The notes under the pieces are model-generated. The model was given only the letters and a program-made list of their open reading frames with translations, was not told the origin of the DNA and searched no databases. A stretch of 12,766 nt of DNA from Pseudomonadota bacterium (GTDB lineage: Bacteria; Pseudomonadota; Alphaproteobacteria; Rhizobiales; Hyphomicrobiaceae). Shown piece by piece: positions 8,088 to 12,766 of this stretch (positions are counted from its first letter, which is position 1; every line of letters begins with the position of its first letter). Location: assembly GCA_021812845.1 (NCBI GenBank), contig JAKAML010000010.1:1-12766 (forward strand). Direction: 5' to 3'. A program made the position numbers and the translations under genes.

Positions 8088-8900
8088 ATGAGCCATGCCC
8101 CCTCGCCGAAGCCGCGCACGGTCCAGGAGCCGGCCACGGCGTCGGCCCTCGACGCCCGCGCGGTCGCGGCCGACACCATCGCCGTCGTCGTCGCGCACGG
8201 CTCGCCCAGCAATCCCGAGCCCCTCGATCTCACGCTGAGGGCCCTCGCCGGCGACATCGCCGTGCGCCTGTCCGGCCAGGTCGTTCGCGGCGCGACGCTC
8301 GCCAAGCCGGGCTCGCTCGAGGCGGCGCTCGCAGCGCGACCGGGCGAGGCGATCCGCATCTATCCGTTCTTCATGAGCGACGGCTTCTTCGTCCGGCGCG
8401 AGCTGCGCCGGCGCGTGGCCGAGGCGACGTCCAATCCCGTCCTCTACACGGCCCCCTTCGGTCTCGATCCGCTGCTTCCGGCGCTCTGCGCACGGCGCGC
8501 ACGCGAGGCGGCCGAGCGGCTCGGCCACAGGGCGCAGCAGACGGTGCTGGTGCTCGCCGCCCACGGCTCGCGCAGCAACCCGGCGTCGGCCACCGCCACC
8601 CGCGTCGTCGAGGGCGCGATCAGGTCCATGGCGATGTTCGCCGACATTCGCTCGGGCTTCGTCGAGGAGGCACCGAGCATTGCCGACGCGGCGGCGGGGC
8701 TTGCCGGCCTCCCCGCGGTCTGCCTGCCGCTGTTCGCCACCTCGGGTGGTCACGTCGAGGACGACATCCCCGGCCAACTCGAGGCCGCGCGGTTCGCCGG
8801 CAAGCTGCTGCAGCCGATCGGAGAGGATCCAGCGGTCCCGGATCTCATCGCGGCGACCCTCGCGGCGGCAGCGCAGGCGGCAACCGGCCGCGAGGCGTGA
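8088..8900 (+). CDS. Sirohydrochlorin chelatase-like protein (CbiX/SirB family), two-lobed
   Basis: A 270-residue CbiX/SirB-family protein; members insert Fe2+ or Co2+ into sirohydrochlorin for siroheme or cobalamin. Two homologous halves are visible. The first opens VVVAHGSPSNP (His37) and the second VLAAHGSRSNP (His159). The second half also has the other family histidine, in SGGHVEDDIP (His222). The matching place in the first half reads MSDGFFVRREL (96-106) with no histidine, so only the second half has the full pair. The long two-domain type is normal for the family. I chose the ATG at 8088 over 8076 because it does not overlap cbbR and has GGGA about 10 nt upstream; 8076 has none. It follows the cbbR stop by a single base, so the two are very likely co-transcribed. 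Whether it loads iron, cobalt or nickel cannot be told from sequence. Confidence 0.82.
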   Translation: MSHAPSPKPRTVQEPATASALDARAVAADTIAVVVAHGSPSNPEPLDLTLRALAGDIAVRLSGQVVRGATLAKPGSLEAALAARPGEAIRIYPFFMSDGFFVRRELRRRVAEATSNPVLYTAPFGLDPLLPALCARRAREAAERLGHRAQQTVLVLAAHGSRSNPASATATRVVEGAIRSMAMFADIRSGFVEEAPSIADAAAGLAGLPAVCLPLFATSGGHVEDDIPGQLEAARFAGKLLQPIGEDPAVPDLIAATLAAAAQAATGREA

Positions 8901-8914
8901 AGCCCGCGGCCCGA

Positions 8915-8969
8915 CGGGTCCGACACGGCCTTCGAGTGGACGAATGGAGGACTTCGTTCGGCGGACCCG
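8915..8969. terminator. Inverted repeat between convergent genes
   Basis: CGGGTCCG (8915-8922) and CGGACCCG (8962-8969) are perfect 8-bp complementary arms. An inner CGAA/TTCG pair (8941-8944 with 8953-8956) lies between them. The pair sits in the short gap between the cbiX-like stop and the end of the minus-strand unknown gene, where a two-way terminator would be expected. There is no T-run, and the loop is long. Confidence 0.3.
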
Positions 8970-8973
8970 ACGA

Positions 8974-9348
8974 TCAGGCGAACCCGCGGCCGGCTTGCGG
9001 CCAGCGGCGTGCATCCGACCGGTCCTCCACAGTTGCCACGCCGTCGGCTCGTGGCGCTCTCTTCGCGGCCGGATCCTGCATCATCCGGAACGCCTGTCCC
9101 ATCTCCACGCGAGAGATGTCGCGAAGCTGGCCGACGCGCTGCGACCGCCGTCCGAGCGCGACGTCGATCCCGTCGGCCAGCGCACGCCGCCAGACAGGAT
9201 CCTGCCACGTCCCACCCAGTCGCCCCGAGCGCCGCCCGCTCGACCGCTCGCGGTCTCGGATCGTGACCTCGGCCGCCGGCCAGGCAGGCTCCGCACCCGC
9301 GGCTCGCATCGCGTCGACCAACCGCCGGATCGTTTGCTCGATCGACAT
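8974..9348 (-). CDS. Hypothetical protein, 124 aa
   Basis: I do not recognise a family. The frame starts MSIEQTIRRLVDAMRAAGAE, a plausible amphipathic helix, and GAGGAGG lies 5 nt before the ATG, the strongest argument that it is translated. Codon third positions are GC-rich like the neighbouring genes. The middle is rich in Arg, Gly and Trp (GGTWQDPVWRR) and the C-terminal third is polar and low in complexity, so the true end could differ if there is an undetected frameshift. No signal peptide, membrane segment or metal motif is visible. It lies convergent to the cbiX-like gene and downstream of the PRC-barrel gene on the same strand, 116 nt and a strong hairpin apart, so it probably has its own transcript. 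Confidence 0.5.
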   Translation of the reverse strand: MSIEQTIRRLVDAMRAAGAEPAWPAAEVTIRDRERSSGRRSGRLGGTWQDPVWRRALADGIDVALGRRSQRVGQLRDISRVEMGQAFRMMQDPAAKRAPRADGVATVEDRSDARRWPQAGRGFA

Positions 9349-9426
9349 CGCGACCTCCTCGACGCTTCGACTTGAATGGGAAAGGCTCGGATGGGACGGC
9401 GCGCCGGCGCGAAGGCCGGGGCAGCA

Positions 9427-9458
9427 CCGCGGCGGACGGCGCGTGCCGCCCGCCGCGG
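9427..9458 (-). terminator. Strong hairpin after the PRC-barrel gene
   Basis: A 14-bp stem with one mismatch (CCGCGGCGGACGGC pairing with GCCGCCCGCCGCGG) around a GCGT tetraloop begins 6 nt after the stop codon at 9465-9467. Its place and strength suggest transcription termination or 3'-end protection. There is no U-tract, as is often so in GC-rich alphaproteobacteria. Confidence 0.6.
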
Positions 9459-9464
9459 CGGTCG

Positions 9465-9944
9465 CTACTGCACGACCTTCGGCAGCGTCTTCGCCTGCTC
9501 GGCGGTGACGTTCAGCACCACCCGGTCACCGGTCAGCTTGAACTGATCCGGCGACAGGCGGACGCGCGTCTCGCCGAGGCCGAGGAAGCCGCCGATGTCG
9601 GCGTGCAGCTCGGTGACGTGGCCAGCGGCGTCGCGCTTCATGTTCGCCACCTCGCCGAGGTTCTTGTCGTCACTGCTGTAGACCACCTTGTCGATCCAGG
9701 CCTTGGCCTGATCGTCGGTGAGCATCGGCTTGCTGTCGAGCCGCATGGTCGTGCTCGCCGGCGGGGTTACCGACGGCGCCGGCGCGGGGGCCGGGGTCGT
9801 CGTCGCCGCGGGAGGGGTCGCAGCCGAGGGCGAGCCGGTCGCCGCCGGAGTATCGGCCGGCGGAGTCTGCTGGGTCGATGTCTGGGCCGAGGCCGGCGAC
9901 GCGAGCAGCGCCGCCGCGAGGGCCAGCGGATAGATCGGTTTCAT
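9465..9944 (-). CDS. Secreted PRC-barrel domain protein
   Basis: A 159-residue exported protein. Residues 1-20 form a signal peptide (MKPIYPLALAAALLA core, cleavage likely after SPASA). Residues 22-66 are a Pro/Ala/Thr-rich flexible linker. Residues about 80-159 resemble a PRC-barrel: WIDKVVYSSDDKNLGEV, then GGFLGLGETRVRLSPDQF. Such proteins are common in Rhizobiales, often stress-linked, with no defined enzymatic role; the domain family is known for RNA or protein binding in other settings. I chose the ATG at 9944 rather than the upstream in-frame start at 9968 because it has GGAG about 7 nt upstream and starts cleanly at the signal peptide. Upstream lies a hairpin-rich leader and an exact EcfG-type promoter, so induction in the general stress response is likely. 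Periplasmic location is inferred. Confidence 0.82.
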   Translation of the reverse strand: MKPIYPLALAAALLASPASAQTSTQQTPPADTPAATGSPSAATPPAATTTPAPAPAPSVTPPASTTMRLDSKPMLTDDQAKAWIDKVVYSSDDKNLGEVANMKRDAAGHVTELHADIGGFLGLGETRVRLSPDQFKLTGDRVVLNVTAEQAKTLPKVVQ

Positions 9945-10080
9945 GAGCCATCTCCAATCACGATTCACATTGCACTGAGCTTGGCGCCGCGCGATCGGCG
10001 CACGTTGGGCTCAGGCACCGGCGCCGCCTCGATCGACGAGGCGGTATCCGGCGCTGGACCGACGGGCACTGGGTCCGTCG
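9945..10080 (-). other. Hairpin-rich 5' leader of the PRC-barrel gene
   Basis: If transcription starts about 8 nt past the EcfG-type -10, the message has a leader of about 136 nt with three perfect stem-loops in a row: CGACGG/CCGTCG (10060-10080), CCGCCTCG/CGAGGCGG with a 5-nt loop (10024-10044), and GCGCCG/CGGCGC (9984-10001). They may affect stability or translation. Short hairpins are common by chance in DNA this GC-rich, so only the 8-bp one stands out. With 10113-10420 this makes the window's longest gene-free stretch; no convincing gene was seen there. Confidence 0.35.
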
Positions 10081-10087
10081 CGGGAAC

Positions 10088-10112
10088 AACGCCCCGTGCA
10101 GTGGAGGGTTCC
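10088..10112 (-). promoter_or_regulatory. EcfG (general stress sigma factor) promoter
   Basis: On the minus strand, GGAAC (10108-10112) and CGTT (10088-10091) are separated by exactly 16 nt. This matches the published GGAAC-N16/17-CGTT consensus for EcfG, the extracytoplasmic-function sigma factor of the alphaproteobacterial general stress response. It points at the PRC-barrel gene, whose start codon is 144 nt downstream, with no other gene between. EcfG and its regulators PhyR and NepR are not in the window. Confidence 0.65.
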
Positions 10113-10420
10113 CTCGGCGGCCGCTCGCGTTCGGCGGCAAGTCACCGTTGCGAGCACTCCGCATCGGACGTCATGGACCGGTCGGAAGGGCCTCGCGCGG
10201 CTGTGTCAAATGATATTGCGGCACCGAACACGCCCGGCCTAGATAAGCGCGGGACCGTTTCCCGCCGACGAGCGACGAGACCGCGCCGACCGCGCATTAA
10301 CCCTCGAGCCGCAATTGTCGGCATTGGGCGGCAATTCCATCGGATATCTAGCGGCGCCCCTTCCGCAGCGGGCCCGTACCGAGGCCGCCGGCTCGAACGC
10401 GACGAGGCAGTATCCGCCTG

Positions 10421-12298
10421 ATGACCGAGAACGCTTCGGACCCGCGACCGATCCCGCGCCTGATCGAATGGGCAACCAGCGGAAGCTGGGCGCCCGCCCG
10501 TGCCCGGCCCTACGTGCCCGCGCTCGCCATTCTCGCACTTGCGCTTGCCGCAACCGCCATATCGGCGTGGGCGGCGCGGCAGGCGGAGCACCAGGCGGCG
10601 CGGGACGCCATCGCCGCCGAGGCGCAACAGTTGCGCGAGGCGATCGAGGACGTCGGCAAGGCCCACGAGGTTCTGCTCCGCTCCGGTGCCAGCTTCGTCA
10701 ATGCCGCCGGCACGCCGACGCGGGACACCTGGCGCCGCTTCGTCAAGGGGCTCGACATCGACCGCGAATTCCCCGGGATGCAGGGCTATGGCTTCGTCGA
10801 GATCGTCCCGGCCGACCGCATCGCCGCGCACGAGGCGGCGCAGCGCGCCGCGGGACGGCCCGACTACCGCTTGACCCCGGACACGCCTCGCGAATTCTAT
10901 ACGGCGATCGTGTTCCTCGAGCCGGACAACTGGCGCAATGCTCGCGCCATCGGCTTCGACATGTCGGCGGAAGCAGTGCGTCGGGAAGCCATGGACCGGG
11001 CGCGGGACACCGGCGCGGCCGTGCTGTCCGGCCTCGTCACACTGATCCAGGAGACCGACAACGACGTCCAGCCCGGCGCCCTCCTCTATCACCCGCTCTA
11101 CGAGGGCGGCGTCGTGCCGTCGGCGATCGAGCAGCGCCGCGAGCGCCTCCGAGGCTTCGTCTACGGCGCCTTCCGCCTGCACAATCTCTTCCAGCGGTCG
11201 CTGGCCAAGCACTCCCCGCTCACCCTGCAGCGCCTGCACGTCCAGGCCTTCGCCGAAGACGCCAAACCCGGCGATCCGCCGTTCTTCGACAGCGCCTCGA
11301 GCGCGGCGACACGGGGCGGGGCGCCGGCCGTCGCGTCGGACGCGCTCCACATCGACGACCTGACGGCCGTCGTGGGCGGCCGCCCGTGGCGCATCCGCGT
11401 CCGTGCGACGGCGAGCTACACCGCGCAGCTCCGGCAGTCCACGACGTACCTGATCCTGGCGACGGGCACGCTCTTATCGCTGCTGACGTCCTCGATCGCG
11501 GCCAGCCTCGCCTACAGCAGCCAGCGTGCCGTGGCCGCGGCGCGGCGCCTCGAGATCGAGATCGCCGATCGCAAGCGCGCCCAGGACGAGGTCCAGCTCG
11601 CCAACGGCGAGTTGATCCACCGCGTCAAGAACACGCTGACCGTGGTCGCGGCCATCGCGACCCAGACCTCGCGCAACAGCGGCTCGGTGCCCGAGTTCGT
11701 GACCGCCTTCCGCGACCGGCTGGTCGCCCTGGGCCGCGTCCACGACCTGCTGCGCCCCGACCCGGCCTACTCGCCGGAGCTCAGGTCGTTCACCCGCGAG
11801 CTGCTCGCCGCTTACAGCAGTGGCGGGCCCGCACCGGCGCTGACCATCGATGGACCGCACCTGCACGTGCCGCGCAACGAGGCCGTCCTGTTGAGCCTTC
11901 TGTTCAACGAGCTGGCGACCAATGCCACCAAGTACGGCGCCTGGTCGGCGCCCGGCGGCGTCGTGGCCGTGCGGTGGACGATCGAGGCCGGGGACGCCGG
12001 GGACGCGGACACGCCGGCCGACACCGTGGTGCTGAGCTGGACCGAGCAGTCGCCGAGGCCCGTCGCCGCACCGCAGAGGAAGGGTTTCGGGACGAGCGTG
12101 CTGACCGCCATCGAGCGAGGGCTGCGCGGCCGGCTGACCGTCGACTACCGCCCCGAGGGGCTCCGTGCGGAGCTGCGCTTTCCGGCCCCGGCACCGCGGC
12201 CGGAAGCCCGCAGACTGCCGTCGCAGCCGGACGTTCCGCCCGCGACTTCCCCGCCATCGGCCTCCGCCGAAGCGGTCTCGCTCATGACCTCGGCATAG
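10421..12298 (+). CDS. CHASE-domain sensor histidine kinase, HWE/HisKA_2 type
   Basis: A 625-residue inner-membrane sensor kinase. Transmembrane helix 1 spans about 31-51. A periplasmic CHASE domain follows at about 55-335, with the signature FPGMQGYGFVEIVPADR and later REFYTAIVFLEP. Transmembrane helix 2 spans about 343-365 and a short coiled linker about 368-392. The dimerisation/phosphotransfer box GELIHRVKNTL contains the phospho-acceptor His400. The ATPase domain has N-box NELATNATKYGAW (496-508), WTE (540-542) and GFGTS (555-559). HRxKN and WxE place it in the HWE/HisKA_2 group, but the N-box begins with Asn where HWE kinases typically have His. A Pro/Ser-rich tail of about 35 residues ends the protein. 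CHASE domains sense small extracellular ligands in other systems; the ligand here is unknown. No response regulator is adjacent. The start has no clear ribosome-binding site. A role in the general stress response is inferred from kinase class and the nearby EcfG-type promoter. Confidence 0.88.
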   Translation: MTENASDPRPIPRLIEWATSGSWAPARARPYVPALAILALALAATAISAWAARQAEHQAARDAIAAEAQQLREAIEDVGKAHEVLLRSGASFVNAAGTPTRDTWRRFVKGLDIDREFPGMQGYGFVEIVPADRIAAHEAAQRAAGRPDYRLTPDTPREFYTAIVFLEPDNWRNARAIGFDMSAEAVRREAMDRARDTGAAVLSGLVTLIQETDNDVQPGALLYHPLYEGGVVPSAIEQRRERLRGFVYGAFRLHNLFQRSLAKHSPLTLQRLHVQAFAEDAKPGDPPFFDSASSAATRGGAPAVASDALHIDDLTAVVGGRPWRIRVRATASYTAQLRQSTTYLILATGTLLSLLTSSIAASLAYSSQRAVAAARRLEIEIADRKRAQDEVQLANGELIHRVKNTLTVVAAIATQTSRNSGSVPEFVTAFRDRLVALGRVHDLLRPDPAYSPELRSFTRELLAAYSSGGPAPALTIDGPHLHVPRNEAVLLSLLFNELATNATKYGAWSAPGGVVAVRWTIEAGDAGDADTPADTVVLSWTEQSPRPVAAPQRKGFGTSVLTAIERGLRGRLTVDYRPEGLRAELRFPAPAPRPEARRLPSQPDVPPATSPPSASAEAVSLMTSA

Positions 12299-12305
12299 CC
12301 CGCCG

Positions 12306-12319
12306 CACGGACACCCGTG
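12306..12319. terminator. Small hairpin between convergent genes
   Basis: CACGG-ACAC-CCGTG forms a 5-bp stem with a tetraloop, exactly between the kinase stop (12298) and the stop of the minus-strand 85-aa gene (12320). The placement suggests a two-way terminator. The stem is short and there is no T-run. Confidence 0.3.
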
Positions 12320-12577
12320 TCAGGCGCGAGGGCCGAGCCGACGCGCGACGCGCCGGCACACGGCGCGCGCAGCGGCGATCTCCTCGCCGAGAGCAGGGCT
12401 CGTCAGCGACGCCAGAAAGAGCCGCCGCGCCGCGTCGTCGTCGAGACGGCCGGCCACGTAGTCGCTGACGAGCGCCCCGCGAACGTGCGGCGCGGGCGAC
12501 CTCGTCGGGACGCCGCGGCACTCGAGCCCGTCCCGCGCGGCGGCAGCGGCGAACGCTGCTCCCGACCCGACGGTCAC
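12320..12577 (-). CDS. Hypothetical 85-aa protein, possible zinc-less anti-sigma-like domain
   Basis: The family is not recognised with certainty. The GTG start overlaps the stop of the upstream 25-aa peptide gene as GTGA, a layout typical of translational coupling, and no separate ribosome-binding site is obvious. Residues 1-33 are Ala-rich with scattered Arg. Residues about 36-81 look helical: LVSDYVAGRLDDDAARRLF, then LTSPALGEEIAAARAV. This resembles the core of zinc-binding anti-sigma domains, where YVxGxL is followed by HxxxCxxC, but the zinc-ligand positions here hold no His or Cys. That likeness is my inference from pattern alone. An alternative in-frame GTG at 12634 would overlap most of the 25-aa gene and has no ribosome-binding site. 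Cytoplasmic; no membrane segment is seen. Confidence 0.45.
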   Translation of the reverse strand: MTVGSGAAFAAAAARDGLECRGVPTRSPAPHVRGALVSDYVAGRLDDDAARRLFLASLTSPALGEEIAAARAVCRRVARRLGPRA

Positions 12578-12651
12578 AGCACGCCCATGACGTTGAGCAC
12601 GATGAGGACGGAGATCGGCACACCGAGGAACCACAAGAGAACGTTACGCAT
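12574..12651 (-). CDS. 25-aa membrane peptide
   Basis: A single-helix peptide: MRNVLLWFLGVP, then about a dozen mostly aliphatic residues (ISVLIVLNVMG) to the stop. Perfect AGGAGG sits 5 nt before the ATG. The short basic N-terminus and the hydrophobic remainder predict one inner-membrane helix with the N-terminus inside. Tiny proteins of this pattern (MR-hydrophobic-LLW-GxP) occur in many proteobacteria with unknown function; this is recollection of the pattern, not a search. Its stop overlaps the start of the 85-aa gene by 4 nt, so the two probably form one translation unit. Confidence 0.62.
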   Translation of the reverse strand: MRNVLLWFLGVPISVLIVLNVMGVL

Positions 12652-12670
12652 CCGAGCCTCCTGACGAAAT

Positions 12671-12704
12671 ATCCGGGCTGATCCGGGAATCATCAGATCC
12701 GGAT
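12671..12704. repeat. Three ATCCGG copies, two forming an inverted repeat
   Basis: ATCCGG occurs at 12671-12676 and 12681-12686, two tandem copies 10 bp apart. It occurs again within ATCCGGAT at 12697-12704, so ATCCGG and CCGGAT form a perfect 6-bp stem (12681-12686 with 12699-12704). It lies just upstream of the 25-aa gene and just after a possible gene end, so it could be an operator or a terminator. Weak evidence. Confidence 0.3.
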
Positions 12705-12714
12705 CGACGGTGCC

Positions 12715-12766
12715 TCAGTACGCGCCGTGCCCGTCCTCTGGGCGACCGTTCTTCACCGGCCGGCGA
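12715..12766 (-). CDS. Possible C-terminus of a gene entering from the right
   Basis: Sixteen codons are open to a TGA at 12715-12717, encoding RRPVKNGRPEDGHGAY. The composition is plausible for a protein end, but so short an open stretch proves little. The gene, if real, lies outside the window and cannot be identified. It would sit 63 nt upstream of the 25-aa gene on the same strand. Confidence 0.25.
   Translation of the reverse strand, partial: RRPVKNGRPEDGHGAY

Noticed and set aside
8897..9508. Plus-strand open frame of 203 codons across the unknown-gene region
   Set aside because: Its composition is rich in Arg, Ser and Pro with no start signal, and it runs antisense through the PRC-barrel terminator and the better-supported minus-strand frame.
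10204..10209. Perfect TTGACA -35 hexamer on the minus strand
   Set aside because: No acceptable -10 lies 15-19 nt downstream, where the DNA is GC-rich, and no gene begins soon after it.
10315..10350. TTGTCG/TTGGGC with TATCTA as a promoter for the sensor kinase
   Set aside because: Spacers are 24 or 15 nt and the hexamers are poor, so it is not supportable as a promoter. The kinase promoter remains unidentified.

Overview
The window is very GC-rich, and its dense genes are separated by gaps of only 11-17 nt. It looks like chromosome of an autotrophy-capable alphaproteobacterium, probably of the Hyphomicrobiales. That placement is inferred from the cbbF-P-T-gap-pgk-A gene order with a divergent cbbR, from the alphaproteobacterial style of GAPDH, from a promoter matching the EcfG general-stress sigma-factor consensus, and from a CHASE/HWE-type sensor kinase. 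No RNA gene, CRISPR array, insertion sequence, origin or attachment site was recognised.

Left half (1-6850, minus strand): a Calvin-Benson-Bassham (CBB) operon transcribed right to left. It encodes fructose/sedoheptulose bisphosphatase (cbbF), phosphoribulokinase (cbbP), transketolase (cbbT), one 755-residue protein that joins complete GAPDH and phosphoglycerate kinase, and class II fructose-bisphosphate aldolase (cbbA), which runs off the left edge. Together these make nearly the whole reductive and regenerative arm of the cycle. RuBisCO is not in the window and may lie beyond cbbA. The GAPDH-PGK fusion is the most unusual feature: it is in frame, has a linker of about 20 residues, and shows no ribosome-binding site before the PGK part.

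Middle (6851-8900): a 165-bp divergent control region with an AT-rich core and a clear CbbR-type operator (TNA-N7-TNA). It is followed on the plus strand by cbbR, and one base later by a two-lobed CbiX/SirB-type chelatase gene. This implies that the Calvin-cycle regulator and a tetrapyrrole metal-insertion enzyme are co-transcribed.

Right half (8901-12766): accessory and stress-type genes. These are a small unknown protein (minus), a secreted PRC-barrel protein (minus) with an exact EcfG-type promoter and a hairpin-rich leader, an orphan CHASE-domain HWE/HisKA_2 sensor histidine kinase (plus), and a two-gene minus unit. That unit encodes a 25-residue membrane peptide and, through a 4-nt GTGA overlap, an 85-residue protein resembling a zinc-less anti-sigma domain. 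A few codons of a possible further minus-strand gene enter from the right edge.
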